A stretch of 64,000 bases of DNA from Streptomyces sulfonofaciens. GTDB taxonomy: Bacteria > Actinomycetota > Actinomycetes > Streptomycetales > Streptomycetaceae. The position numbers and the translations under genes were made by a program. Under the pieces are notes generated by a model. It did not search any database and had not been told where the DNA came from. It was given only the letters and a program-made list of their open reading frames with translations. Within the stretch, counting starts at the first letter, position 1, and each line of letters opens with the position of its first letter. Location: positions 62,001 to 126,000 of the forward strand of contig NZ_BNCD01000006.1 in NCBI RefSeq assembly GCF_014656295.1, given 5' to 3'. Of this stretch, positions 46,265 through 55,429 are shown one piece after another.

Positions 46265-47029
46265 ATGGCAGAGGAATCAGCGAACGGCCAGGCGGACGGC
46301 ACCGCGCCCCGGCCCACGGCCACCGAGGCCGCGGACCGGGCGGCCGGCGGCGGGACGGCCGACACCACCACCAGGCGCTGGGCCCGGGGCACCCACATCC
46401 TGTGGCGCTACCGGGAGAACGGCGGGCCCCACTTCCACATCTGCCGCCCCGTCACCGTCGTCCAGGACACCGAGGACCTGCTGGCCGTGTGGATGGCCCC
46501 CGGCACCACCTGTGTGAAACCGGTGCTCGCGGACGGCACCCCCGTGCACGTCGAACCTCTGACCTCCCGTTACACCAAACCGCGTGCCGTGATGCGCGAC
46601 CGCTGGTTCGGCACTGGCCTGCTCAAGCTCGCCCGGCCCGCACAGCCGTGGTCGGTCTGGCTGTTCTGGGAGCCCGGCTGGCGCTTCAAGAACTGGTACG
46701 TCAACCTGGAGGAACCGCTCGCGCGCTGGTCCGGCGGTGTGGACTCCGAGGACCACTTCCTCGACATCAGCGTCCGCCCCGACCGGAGCTGGCGGTGGCT
46801 CGACGAGGACGAGTTCGCCCAGGCCCAGCGTGCCGGGCTGATGGACGCGGCCAAGGCGAGGGCCGTACGGCAGGCCGGGCTGGCGGCCGTCGAGGCGATC
46901 ACCGCCTGGGAACCGCCCTTCTCGGAGGGCTGGCCCGACTGGCGGCCAGATCCGGAGTGGACGGTTCCGCAGCTTCCGGACGATTGGGACCGCACCCCCA
47001 CTCCCCAGTCCTCGCATCAGTCGTCATGA
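46265..47029 (+). CDS. DUF402 / FomD-like phosphohydrolase-fold protein
   Basis: The 254-residue protein has a ~40-residue polar leader followed by a DUF402 domain: GTHILWRYRENGGPHFHICR, then WFGTGLLKLARP, WSVWLFWEPGWRFKNWYVNL, and SVRPDRSWRWLDEDEF near the C-terminus. The family includes FomD, which hydrolyses a cytidylyl intermediate of fosfomycin biosynthesis, and nucleoside-diphosphate phosphatases such as YtjA/Ntdp. No fosfomycin genes are near, so a general nucleotide hydrolase role is more likely. The leaderless start follows TAATAT. Confidence 0.85.
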   Translation: MAEESANGQADGTAPRPTATEAADRAAGGGTADTTTRRWARGTHILWRYRENGGPHFHICRPVTVVQDTEDLLAVWMAPGTTCVKPVLADGTPVHVEPLTSRYTKPRAVMRDRWFGTGLLKLARPAQPWSVWLFWEPGWRFKNWYVNLEEPLARWSGGVDSEDHFLDISVRPDRSWRWLDEDEFAQAQRAGLMDAAKARAVRQAGLAAVEAITAWEPPFSEGWPDWRPDPEWTVPQLPDDWDRTPTPQSSHQSS

Positions 47030-47147
47030 GACCCTTGATGTGCCCCCGTGGTGCAAACATAGGATCGCCCGTGGCAGGGGTGCCGGGGCGGCAACTCCGC
47101 TCGTCTGCACCATGCCTGACACAACGTCATCGAGGAGCGGCAGTAAC

Positions 47148-47825
47148 GTGAAAGGTAGCGAGGCGTGCCTGGAGGTGCGGGCCGCGGTGACGGACCGCAC
47201 CGACCAGGTAGCGGCCTTCGACGCCATCGGGGCGCGCTACGAGCAGGCCTTCCCCAAGAAGGCGGGCCAGATCGCGGCCGGTGCCCGGCTGGCGGCCGAG
47301 CTGCCCCCCGGCTCCCGCATCCTCGACGTCGGCATAGGCACCGGACGGCCCACCGCACGCCAGCTCGTGGACGCGGGACACACCGTGGTGGGCGTCGATT
47401 TATCAACCGCCATGCTGGAGCTGGCCGGAAAGAATGTGCCGGAAGCGGAGCTGCTGCACCGCGACCTGCTCACCCTGACTCCGCACGGCCGCCAGGGACT
47501 TGGCCTCTTCGACGGTCTGACCTGCTTCTTCACCATGCTGCTGCTGTCCAGAAGAGAGATCTACTGCGCACTGCGGCTGTTCCACAGCATGCTGCGACCC
47601 GGTGGCCAGTTCGCACTCGCCATGGTCGAGGCCGACCTGGACGACACCGAGATTCCGTTCCTGGGACACATAATGCGGGTATCGGGATTCCTGCGGGACG
47701 AATTGCGCCAGGTCGTACACGATGCGGGTTTCGAGATCGCCGGGGAGGCCGCGTTCGCGTACAGCCCGGCGAGGACCGACGCACCACCCGAGCACCAGTT
47801 GTTCCTCAACTGCCGACGCGCCTGA
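47148..47825 (+). CDS. Class I SAM-dependent methyltransferase with a TTA codon
   Basis: The 225-residue protein from GTG 47148 (GAGGAGCGG upstream) contains the SAM motif ILDVGIGTGRPTA followed by VVGVDLSTAML, whose Leu is encoded by TTA (47400-47402). ATG 47112 in frame would add 12 residues. Motif IV/VI regions are FDGLTCFFTML and MLRPGGQFALAMVE. Substrate is unknown. The TTA codon makes translation depend on the bldA tRNA, so the product should appear late, with development or antibiotic production. A PP2C-type phosphatase gene follows after a short gap. Confidence 0.88.
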   Translation: MKGSEACLEVRAAVTDRTDQVAAFDAIGARYEQAFPKKAGQIAAGARLAAELPPGSRILDVGIGTGRPTARQLVDAGHTVVGVDLSTAMLELAGKNVPEAELLHRDLLTLTPHGRQGLGLFDGLTCFFTMLLLSRREIYCALRLFHSMLRPGGQFALAMVEADLDDTEIPFLGHIMRVSGFLRDELRQVVHDAGFEIAGEAAFAYSPARTDAPPEHQLFLNCRRA

Positions 47826-47901
47826 TCCTCGCGTGACGCACCCAGGTGACGCATGGACGGCGCGCTCGGCGCGCAGCCCCGGACGGACGGATTCGACACG
47901 C

Positions 47902-50145
47902 GTGACGGAGCACACCACCTCCCACGAGGACCGACAGCCCAGCGCTGTCCGGCCACCCGACCCCGCGGACCCACGCGGGGCGCTGCTGCGTACCCCGGAG
48001 GCACCCGAGGCAGCGGCCGCGGCGGCCCCGGCGGCCCACGGACGCCCGAACGACCCCGCGCACCCCGGCGCTCCCGCGCCCTGCGGAGCGCAGGAGAGAG
48101 CCGTCGGCGGAGCGCAGGACCAGGCCCCCGGCCGGCACGACAGAGCCGGTGCGAGCGCCGCGTCCGGCACCGGCGACAGCAGTGAGCATGCCCAGCCCTC
48201 CACGGACCAGTCGTCCCCCGACCAGCCGGATCCCCACCGGCCGCGCCCCGCTCATCCCGGAGCCATGACCCCGACGCCCGCGCAGCACCCCCTGTCGCCG
48301 GACCCCCTGCCGGCCGGAGCACTCGTCCCGGGCGCCGCCCTGCCCGGGGTGCCCGCCCCCGGCGTACCCGCCCAGGGCCCCGCGCACGCGGTGGGCCAGG
48401 CCGCGCTCCAGAGGGACGGCGACCGGCTGCGTTTCGTGGGAGCGGCGACCCGGCGCATCGCACGCGGCATGGACCTCGACGAGATCGTGATGGGCCTGTG
48501 CCGGGCCACCGTGCCCACCTTCGCCGACGCGATCCTGGTCTATCTGCGCGATCCGCTGCCGGTCGGCGACGAGCGGCCCACCGGGCCCGTGGTGCTGCGG
48601 CTGCGCCGCACCGACCGGCTGCGGATGATCGAGGACGGCACCGAGGAACAGGAGAGCGAGAGCACTCCGCTGTCGCCCGCCCTCCAGCCCCAGTTGGTGC
48701 CGGCCCAGCCGGACCTCGCCGCCACCGCCGAGCTGTGCGAGGTGGAGCCCGGCGGCGCGCTCGCGGAGGTGCTGCGCGGGGTGCGGCCGGTCTTCGCCGA
48801 CTCCCCCGCCGCCCTCGCCGCGCTGCCCGAACTCCTCGGCGGCTCCCGGTCCGTGCCGGGCGGCCGACGCGCGATACTCGCCCCGCTGCGCGGCCGGCGG
48901 CGGGTGATCGGAGCTGCGATCTTCCTGCGCGGGCCCGAGCGCCCCGCCTTCGAGAGCGAGGACCTGCTCGTCGCCGCGCAGCTCGCCACGCACAGCGCGC
49001 TGGGCATCGACAAGGCCGTGCTGTACGGCCGCGAGGCGTACATCGCCGACGAGCTCCAGCGCACCATGCTTCCCGAGACCCTGCCGCGGCCCACCGGGGT
49101 CCGGCTCGCGTCCCGCTACCTGCCCGCCGCCGAGACGGCCCGGGTGGGCGGTGACTGGTACGACGCGATTCCGCTGCCCGGCAGCCGGGTCGCCCTGGTG
49201 GTGGGCGACGTCATGGGCCACTCGATGACCTCCGCGGCGATCATGGGTCAGCTACGCACCACCGCGCAGACCCTGGCCGGCCTGGACCTGCCGCCCCAGG
49301 AGGTCCTGCACCACCTCGACGAGCAGGCCCAGCGGCTGGGCTCGGACCGCATGGCCACCTGCCTCTATGCCGTCTACGACCCGGTCTCCCACCGCATCAC
49401 CATCGCCAACGCCGGCCATCCGCCGCCGGTCCTGCTGCACCTCGGCGGTCGTGCCGAGGTGCTGCGGGTGCCGCCCGGCGCGCCGATCGGGGTGGGCGGC
49501 GTCGACTTCGAGGCCGTCGAGCTGGACGCGCCCGCCGGTGCCACGCTCCTGCTCTACACGGACGGCCTCGTGGAGTCCCGGCTGCGGGACGTGTGGACGG
49601 GCATCGAGCAGCTTCGGGAGCGGCTCGCCGCCACCGCCCGGCTGACCGGGCCGGATCACCCGCCGCCGCTCGAAGCCCTCTGCGAGGAGATCCTCGACAT
49701 GCTCGGCCCGGGCGACCGGGACGACGACATCGCGCTGCTCGCCGCCCGCTTCGACGGGATCGCGCCGAGCGACGTCGCCTACTGGTTCCTTGAGCCGGAG
49801 GACGCGACGCCGGGCCGGGCCCGCCGCCTGGTGCGCAGCGCGCTGGCCCGCTGGGACCTGGACGACCTCAGCGACGCGGTGGAGCTGCTGGTCAGCGAGG
49901 TCGTCACCAACGCCGTACGGTACGCGTCCCGGCCGGTGACACTGCGGCTGCTGCGTACCGACGTGTTGCGCTGCGAGGTCGGCGACGATGTGCCGCAGCT
50001 CCCGAGGCTCCGCCAGGCCCGTGCCACGGACGAGGGCGGCCGCGGGCTCTACCTGGTCAACAAACTGGCCCGGCGGTGGGGCGCGACCCGGCTGAGCACC
50101 GGGAAGGTCGTGTGGTTCGAGGTGCCCCGGCCCGGGCTCGGGTGA
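47902..50145 (+). CDS. GAF-PP2C (SpoIIE/RsbU-type) phosphatase fused to an anti-sigma-type ATPase
   Basis: The ~747-residue regulator starts with a ~150-residue proline-rich leader. It continues with a GAF-like sensor (FVGAATRRIARGMDLDEIV to ~390), a PP2C/SpoIIE phosphatase (ARVGGDWYDAIPLPGSR, VVGDVMGHS, GDRDDDIALL) and a C-terminal HATPase of the RsbW/SpoIIAB kind (LLVSEVVTNAVRYA, DEGGRGLYLVNKLA). Such fusions both dephosphorylate and bind anti-sigma-antagonist proteins in partner-switching control of sigma factors. GTG 47902 is a choice; GTG 47833 also fits. Confidence 0.9.
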   Translation: MTEHTTSHEDRQPSAVRPPDPADPRGALLRTPEAPEAAAAAAPAAHGRPNDPAHPGAPAPCGAQERAVGGAQDQAPGRHDRAGASAASGTGDSSEHAQPSTDQSSPDQPDPHRPRPAHPGAMTPTPAQHPLSPDPLPAGALVPGAALPGVPAPGVPAQGPAHAVGQAALQRDGDRLRFVGAATRRIARGMDLDEIVMGLCRATVPTFADAILVYLRDPLPVGDERPTGPVVLRLRRTDRLRMIEDGTEEQESESTPLSPALQPQLVPAQPDLAATAELCEVEPGGALAEVLRGVRPVFADSPAALAALPELLGGSRSVPGGRRAILAPLRGRRRVIGAAIFLRGPERPAFESEDLLVAAQLATHSALGIDKAVLYGREAYIADELQRTMLPETLPRPTGVRLASRYLPAAETARVGGDWYDAIPLPGSRVALVVGDVMGHSMTSAAIMGQLRTTAQTLAGLDLPPQEVLHHLDEQAQRLGSDRMATCLYAVYDPVSHRITIANAGHPPPVLLHLGGRAEVLRVPPGAPIGVGGVDFEAVELDAPAGATLLLYTDGLVESRLRDVWTGIEQLRERLAATARLTGPDHPPPLEALCEEILDMLGPGDRDDDIALLAARFDGIAPSDVAYWFLEPEDATPGRARRLVRSALARWDLDDLSDAVELLVSEVVTNAVRYASRPVTLRLLRTDVLRCEVGDDVPQLPRLRQARATDEGGRGLYLVNKLARRWGATRLSTGKVVWFEVPRPGLG

Positions 50146-50201
50146 CCGGCTGACCGGCTGACCGGCTGACCGCGAGCCGGAACCCAGGGTGCGCGCTCGA
50201 A

Positions 50202-50247
50202 CCGGGCCCGCCGCTACCGGGCTTCTCCCCGGCCGCGGCGGGCCCGG
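50202..50247. terminator. Bidirectional hairpin between convergent phosphatase and PBP genes
   Basis: Perfect 13-base outer stem (50202-50214 and 50235-50247) with an inner CCGGG/CCCGG stem. Upstream (50143-50172) the phosphatase stop is followed by about three CTGACCGG repeats. Confidence 0.8.
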
Positions 50248-50348
50248 CTGTTGCGGTGCGGATCCGGGCGCCTGCGGGTCCGGGCGCCTGCCGGGTCAGG
50301 GGCCTGGGCCCCTATTCCTGGACAGCCCTCGACGCCCCGTGGGGCGCC

Positions 50349-52616
50349 TCAGTTGCCGTCCTGCCTGCCCGGACCCGGATCGTTCGGGAGGGGGCTGTCG
50401 GAGGGGGGCGGGGGCGCGGTCGGCGGGGTCGTCGGCGGCGTGCTCGGCGGGGTCGTGGACGGGGTGGGCGGGGCGGTCTCCGACGGCGGGGCGGACGGCG
50501 GCGCGGTGTCCGAGGGCGGGGCCGACGGCGATTGCGAGGGGCTCTGGGCGGGTGCGCTGCCGGCCGGGTCCGGCGGCGGTGCGATGCCGTCGCCCAGGTC
50601 GGTGTCCAGGTCGAAGTCGCTGGGCGCGCCCATCGCCTTGAAGGTGTACGCGGCCCAGATACGGGCGGGCCAGCTTGCGCCGTCGACGCGCGACAGCCCG
50701 CCCGCGCCCGCCATCGAGACGTGCTGGCCCTGCCTGATCGCCTTCCCGTCGCTGGTCGTGCGGCTCTTCGCGGCCTCTCCGAACAGGCCGACCGAGGTCA
50801 CGAGCTTCGGGGTGTAGCCGGAGAACCAGGCCGACTTGTTCTCGTCCGAGGTACCGGTCTTGCCGGCGACGGCCTGCTCGGGATCGCGCACCGCGGATCC
50901 GGTGCCGTCGTTGACCACCCCGGTCAGCACCGAGGTGACGGCGTCCGCGGCCTCGCGGCTGATCGCCTGGCCGCCGATCGCCTCCGGGAGGTCGACGGGT
51001 GCGCCCTGGTGGGTCGCCGACTTCACGATCTGCGGGGTGACCTTGCGGCCGTGGTGGTCCAGGGTGGCGTAGATGCCCGCCATCTCCATGGGGCTCGCGC
51101 CCATCGAGCCGAGGGTCTGCGCGGGCACCACCGGCAGGTCCTTCACGTCCATGCCGAGTTCGCCCGCGGTCTGCAGGACCCGGTCCATGCCGACGTCGAT
51201 GCCCATCTGCGCGAAGACCGCGTTCACGGACTTGTTCATCGCCTTCTGGACCGTGATCTGCCCGTAGGAGACACCGTCCTCGTTCGGCGGTGCGAACGGG
51301 ATGTCGCTGCCGACGACGGGACGGCGGCTGTTGCCGTTGTAGATGGTGTCGGACGTGATGGGGCGGCCGTCCTGGGTCTTGGCGTGGTCCTCGAAGGCGG
51401 CGGCGAGGATCACCGGTTTGAAGGTGGAAGCGGGCTGGTAGTCCCTGCGGGTGGCGTTCGAGGTCCAGTGCTCGGTCAGGCCGCGGCCGCCGTAGAGCGC
51501 GACGACGGCGCCGGTCCTCGCGTCCACCGAGACGGCCCCGGCCTGCACGTCGCCGTCGACCCTGCGGGTCTTCGGGTCGAGCCGGTCGTTGAGCTGGGCC
51601 TGGACGGCGTCCTGGAGGTCCCGCTCCTTCTTCTTGTCGATGTTGAGCGTGATCGTCCAGCCACCGGACTCGAACTCGGCGTCGGTCAGGTGCTCGTCCC
51701 GCATCACCTCGTCCTTGGCGGCCTGCACCACGTAGCCGTCCTGGCCCTCCAGACCGGCCGCGGCCCTGGGGCGCTGCGGCACGGGGAACGTCATCGCCTG
51801 CCGCTTGCCCGCGTCCAGCCAGTGCTCCTCGACCATGTTGTCGAGGACGTAGTTCCAGCGGTCCTTGGCCAGCCGCTTGCCCTCGTCCGTGGCGATCGCC
51901 CAGTCGTACTGGTTGGGCGCCTGGAGCAGGGCGGCCAGGTACGCGCCCTGGGCGACGGTGAGGTCTCTGGCGTCCTTGCCGTAGTACGCCTGGGCGGCCG
52001 CCTGGATGCCGTAGGCGCCGCGCCCGTAGTAGCTGGTGTTGATGTAGCCCGCGAGGATGTCGTCCTTGGACTTCTGGCGGTCGACCTTGAGCGAGATGAC
52101 CAGTTCCTTCAGCTTGCGGGTGACGGTCTGGTCCTGGTTCAGGTAGTAGTTCTTGACGTACTGCTGGGTGATCGTCGAGCCGCTCTGCCTGCCCTTGCCG
52201 GACAGGGTGTTGAACAGGCCGCGCGCCGTGCCCTTGAGGTCGACGCCCTGGTCCTTGTAGAAGGTCTTGTTCTCGGCGGCCACGAAGGTCCGCTGGACGC
52301 CCCTGGGCACCTCGGAGAGATCGACGATCTCGCGGTTGACCTTGCCGGTGCGGGCCATGACCGTGCCGTCGCTGTACTTGAAGACATTGCTCTGGAGCTT
52401 GGCCTGCGCGTTGCCCTGGGGAACCGGTACGACCAGGTAGAGCACGACGAAGGCGCCCATGCCGAGCAGGCAGAGGCCGAAGAGCGTACCGAGCAGCTTC
52501 TTCCAGGTGAACAGGCGCCGTATCCGCCCGGACCCACCCCCCGCCGAGCGCCCGGGCGCTGCCCGGCGTGCGCCTCCGCGCTGCCGTGCTCGTCTCGCTT
52601 CCGCTCGTCGTCCCAT
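50349..52616 (-). CDS. Bifunctional penicillin-binding protein (GT51 transglycosylase and transpeptidase)
   Basis: The ~755-residue class A PBP builds and cross-links peptidoglycan. A cytoplasmic basic N-terminus and one membrane helix (LLGTLFGLCLLGMGAFVVLY) are followed by a GT51 domain (FVAAENKTFYKDQGVD, GSTITQQYVKNYYL) and a transpeptidase domain with PASTFKPV (SxxK), NKSVNAVF (SxN) and AGKTGTSDE (KTG). The C-terminus is a ~75-residue proline/serine/threonine tail. ATG 52616 is used; a 40-residue in-frame extension upstream is not credible. It is divergent from the SPFH gene. Confidence 0.95.
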   Translation of the reverse strand: MGRRAEARRARQRGGARRAAPGRSAGGGSGRIRRLFTWKKLLGTLFGLCLLGMGAFVVLYLVVPVPQGNAQAKLQSNVFKYSDGTVMARTGKVNREIVDLSEVPRGVQRTFVAAENKTFYKDQGVDLKGTARGLFNTLSGKGRQSGSTITQQYVKNYYLNQDQTVTRKLKELVISLKVDRQKSKDDILAGYINTSYYGRGAYGIQAAAQAYYGKDARDLTVAQGAYLAALLQAPNQYDWAIATDEGKRLAKDRWNYVLDNMVEEHWLDAGKRQAMTFPVPQRPRAAAGLEGQDGYVVQAAKDEVMRDEHLTDAEFESGGWTITLNIDKKKERDLQDAVQAQLNDRLDPKTRRVDGDVQAGAVSVDARTGAVVALYGGRGLTEHWTSNATRRDYQPASTFKPVILAAAFEDHAKTQDGRPITSDTIYNGNSRRPVVGSDIPFAPPNEDGVSYGQITVQKAMNKSVNAVFAQMGIDVGMDRVLQTAGELGMDVKDLPVVPAQTLGSMGASPMEMAGIYATLDHHGRKVTPQIVKSATHQGAPVDLPEAIGGQAISREAADAVTSVLTGVVNDGTGSAVRDPEQAVAGKTGTSDENKSAWFSGYTPKLVTSVGLFGEAAKSRTTSDGKAIRQGQHVSMAGAGGLSRVDGASWPARIWAAYTFKAMGAPSDFDLDTDLGDGIAPPPDPAGSAPAQSPSQSPSAPPSDTAPPSAPPSETAPPTPSTTPPSTPPTTPPTAPPPPSDSPLPNDPGPGRQDGN

Positions 52617-52822
52617 GAGTGCGATGACTCCGCTTCGTTTCGCTCTGCCGCCGTCGGTGGGCGCCGGGGTCGGTCTGAAACTAACACCGCGCCTTGGGAC
52701 AAACGCCTGTCGATCCGGCTTTACCGGACGTGACAATCAGCACCGTCCCCTGGGGGAACCCGCAAGGGTCTCCAACGGAACCGACGAGCGAAGGGGCCGG
52801 AAGGTTGCCAGGAGAGTTATTC

Positions 52823-52835
52823 TGCTAACACTTAG
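52823..52835. promoter_or_regulatory. AT-rich palindrome in the PBP/SPFH divergent gap
   Basis: GCTAACACTTAGC is a perfect 5-base inverted repeat around CAC, next to TAGCTAGC, in the AT-rich part of the gap ~50 bases before the SPFH start; it is probably a repressor site and/or -10 region. Confidence 0.45.
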
Positions 52836-52884
52836 CTAGCGTTGTGAGAGAACAATCAGGGCGGTCGGAGAGCGGGGAGTTCCC

Positions 52885-53988
52885 ATGTCTGCATCCAGTG
52901 GTGAGTCCGGTGCGGCGGGCGGCAGGTCGGCCGATGACGTGGCGGGGGGCGGCGCGGCGGGCGGCGGCGCGGCTTCCGGCAGCGCGGCGGCCGTCGGCGG
53001 CGGTCCGTCCGGGGGCGGCCTGCCCGCCGGTGGCCCGTCCGGCGGCGGTCCGTCCGGCGGAGAGCGGGGGCAGGTGCCGGAAGGCGTGCCCGAGATGCCC
53101 CGGCCGCGGGTACGGGAGTTCGCGGCACACAGCATCGGCGGCGGCCTCGCACTGCTGCTCGGCCTGGTGGGGCTGCTGCTGGGCGCGGCCCTGATCGCGG
53201 TAGGCGGAGCGGCGGCCTCCGGTGGCGCGCGGGGCGCGCTGATCATCCTCGGCATCGCGGTGGCCATCGCGTCGGTGTTCGCCATGAGCGGGCTGAACAC
53301 GGTGGCGCCCGGTGAGGCCCGGGTCGTCCAGCTCTTCGGGCGCTACCGCGGCACCATCCGCGACGACGGCCTGCGCTGGGTGAATCCGCTCACCTCCCGC
53401 ACCCGGATCTCCACCCGGGTGCGCAACCACGAGACCGCCGTCCTCAAGGTCAACGACGCCTACGGCAACCCGATCGAGCTCGCCGCGGTCGTCGTGTGGA
53501 GGGTCGAGGACACCGCGCAGGCCACCTTCGAGGTCGACGACTTCCAGGAGTTCGTCTCGACGCAGACCGAGGCGGCCGTGCGCCACATCGCCATCGAGTA
53601 CCCCTACGACGCCCACGACGAGGGCGGCCTGTCGCTGCGCGGCAACGCCGAGGAGATCACCGAGAAGCTCGCCCTCGAACTGCACGCGCGCATCGAGGCC
53701 GCCGGTGTGCAGATCATCGAGTCCCGCTTCACCCACCTGGCCTACGCTCCCGAGATCGCCTCGGCCATGCTGCAGCGCCAGCAGGCAGGAGCGGTGGTCG
53801 CGGCCCGGCGCCAGATCGTGGACGGCGCGGTCGGCATGGTGGAGGCCGCGATCAGCCGGATCGCCGAGCAGGAGATCGTCGAGCTGGATCAGGAACGGAA
53901 GGCGGCGATGGTCTCGAACCTGATGGTCGTGCTGTGCGGCGACCGCGCCGCACAGCCGGTACTGAACACGGGCACGCTGTACCAGTGA
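52885..53988 (+). CDS. SPFH/band-7 (prohibitin-like) membrane protein
   Basis: The 367-residue protein has a ~65-residue glycine/alanine-rich N-terminus, two membrane helices ([20 protein letters not shown] and [19 protein letters not shown], each abbreviated to 20), and an SPFH domain starting [19 protein letters not shown] with [20 protein letters not shown] and [19 protein letters not shown], ending in a helical tail. SPFH proteins assemble membrane microdomains and protease regulators. GGGGAG precedes ATG 52885. The stop overlaps the next start (GTGA), coupling it to an RHH-type protein. Confidence 0.9.
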   Translation: MSASSGESGAAGGRSADDVAGGGAAGGGAASGSAAAVGGGPSGGGLPAGGPSGGGPSGGERGQVPEGVPEMPRPRVREFAAHSIGGGLALLLGLVGLLLGAALIAVGGAAASGGARGALIILGIAVAIASVFAMSGLNTVAPGEARVVQLFGRYRGTIRDDGLRWVNPLTSRTRISTRVRNHETAVLKVNDAYGNPIELAAVVVWRVEDTAQATFEVDDFQEFVSTQTEAAVRHIAIEYPYDAHDEGGLSLRGNAEEITEKLALELHARIEAAGVQIIESRFTHLAYAPEIASAMLQRQQAGAVVAARRQIVDGAVGMVEAAISRIAEQEIVELDQERKAAMVSNLMVVLCGDRAAQPVLNTGTLYQ

Positions 53989-54560
53989 GCCGCACGGACG
54001 AGGGCGGAACCACGGCAGGCGCGGCGGGCGCGGCGGACGGGGCAGGCGCGGCGGACCGGGCGGGCGCGGCGGACGGGGCGGACGGGGCAGGCGCGGCGGA
54101 CGGGGCGGACGGGGCGGCAGAGGTGACGGGCGGGACGGAGGCCCCGGGCGCGGCGCAGGCCCCCGGCCGGGCGGGGACCGCCGGTGCGGCACAGCCTCCC
54201 GGCGAAACGCAGGCTCGCGGGGGGACGCAGCCCCCCGGCGGGACGCGGGATCCCGGCGGGGCGGAAGGCGCGAAAGGGGCGGACAGCGCCGGGGCGGGGC
54301 GCGCCGGCGCCGGTGGGGCAGGCCCGCGCACCGCCCGGCAGGCTCGCAAACAGGTGCTTCTGCGGCTGGATCCCCTGGTCCACGACGCGCTGGCCCGGTG
54401 GGCCGGGGAGGAGTTGCGCAGCACCAACGCCCAGATCGAGTTCCTGTTGCGCCGGGCCCTCGCCGAGGCCGGACGGCTACCCCGCGGCGCGGGCCCGATC
54501 CCGCGCCGCGGGCGGCCCCGGCAGACGGATCCGGCCCCGGAGCCGAACCCGGACAGTTGA
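53985..54560 (+). CDS. Low-complexity protein with a C-terminal ribbon-helix-helix domain
   Basis: The 191-residue protein has about 115 N-terminal residues of GADGAGAAD-type near-repeats and proline/glycine/threonine sequence. These are followed by an Arc-like RHH domain, KQVLLRLDPLVHDALARWA, then EELRSTNAQIEFLLRRALAEAG, and a basic C-terminal tail. RHH domains bind DNA as dimers, and some act as adaptors. Coupling to the SPFH gene by a 4-base overlap suggests the two work together, for example in anchoring DNA or a regulator at the membrane (inference). Confidence 0.8.
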   Translation: MSRTDEGGTTAGAAGAADGAGAADRAGAADGADGAGAADGADGAAEVTGGTEAPGAAQAPGRAGTAGAAQPPGETQARGGTQPPGGTRDPGGAEGAKGADSAGAGRAGAGGAGPRTARQARKQVLLRLDPLVHDALARWAGEELRSTNAQIEFLLRRALAEAGRLPRGAGPIPRRGRPRQTDPAPEPNPDS

Positions 54561-54904
54561 TCGGGTCGGACGCCCGGACGCCCGGACGCCTCGCACGCCA
54601 CGCCCGGCCCCCTCCCGCGCCCCGCAGCCCCGTACCCGGGATCGGGCCCCGGCCGCCTGGTCGCGTCGGACACACGGTCGGGGCACCGGGCACCGGGCAC
54701 CGGGCCGTGCGCCGGACACGGAGCCGGGCCCGGACCACGCAGTCGCGTCCGGACCACGCTGGTCGGCTCACGCCCCAGCGCTGTGCCGCCCAGGAAGTGA
54801 TCTTCCGGGGCGGACCGCGGAGCCCGTGGGCGCCGCCCGTGCACTCCCGGGCGCCCCCGGGACGGCTATACATGAGACGTATACGCCATGTGTATAGTGG
54901 CCTC
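54561..54904. other. 340-base gap upstream of the PadR gene
   Basis: GC-rich sequence with CACCGGG repeats (~54680-54705) and no credible gene, ending in the AT-rich operator and promoter at 54867-54898. Confidence 0.55.
54867..54898 (+). promoter_or_regulatory. PadR operator and leaderless promoter
   Basis: TATACA and TGTATA (54867-54872 and 54891-54896) flank a perfect 8-base palindrome CGTATACG (54878-54885). TATAGT (54893-54898) is a -10 only 6 bases before the ATG, so the message is leaderless and the operator overlaps the promoter. Autorepression by the PadR protein is expected. Confidence 0.7.
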
Positions 54905-55429
54905 ATGTCCATTGGTCACACCCTTCTCGGTCTGTTGGAGTCCGGCCCCCGGCATGGTTACGACCTGAAGCGGGCCTTCGACGAAAAGTTCGGTCAGGAC
55001 CGCCCACTGCACTACGGGCAGGTCTACTCGACGATGTCCCGGCTGCTGAAGAACGGTCTCGTCGAGGTCGACGGGATCGAGGCGGGCGGTGGTCCCGAGC
55101 GGAAGCGCTACGCGATCACCGAGGCCGGCATCACCGACGTCGAGCGCTGGCTCGGGACTCCGGAGAAGCCCGAGCCGTATCTCCAGTCCACCCTCTACAC
55201 CAAGGTCGTCCTCGCCCTGCTCACCCGGCGGGACGCGGCCGACATCCTCGACACCCAGCGCTCCGAGCACCTGCGGCTGATGCGCGCCCTCACCGAGCGC
55301 AAACGCAAGGGCGATCTGGCGGACCAGCTCATCTGCGACCACGCGCTCTTCCACCTGGAGGCGGACCTGCGCTGGCTGGAGCTCACCGCGGCCCGTCTGG
55401 ACAAGCTCGCCAAGGAGGTCCACGCATGA
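54905..55429 (+). CDS. PadR-family transcriptional regulator
   Basis: The 174-residue protein has the PadR winged helix LLGLLESGPRHGYDLKRAF, then HYGQVYSTMSRLLKNGLVEV and ERKRYAITEAG, with a C-terminal dimerisation helix pair. PadR proteins usually repress efflux genes and are released by toxic ligands. It is the first gene of an operon with an ABC transporter; its stop overlaps the ATPase start (ATGA at 55426). Confidence 0.93.
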   Translation: MSIGHTLLGLLESGPRHGYDLKRAFDEKFGQDRPLHYGQVYSTMSRLLKNGLVEVDGIEAGGGPERKRYAITEAGITDVERWLGTPEKPEPYLQSTLYTKVVLALLTRRDAADILDTQRSEHLRLMRALTERKRKGDLADQLICDHALFHLEADLRWLELTAARLDKLAKEVHA

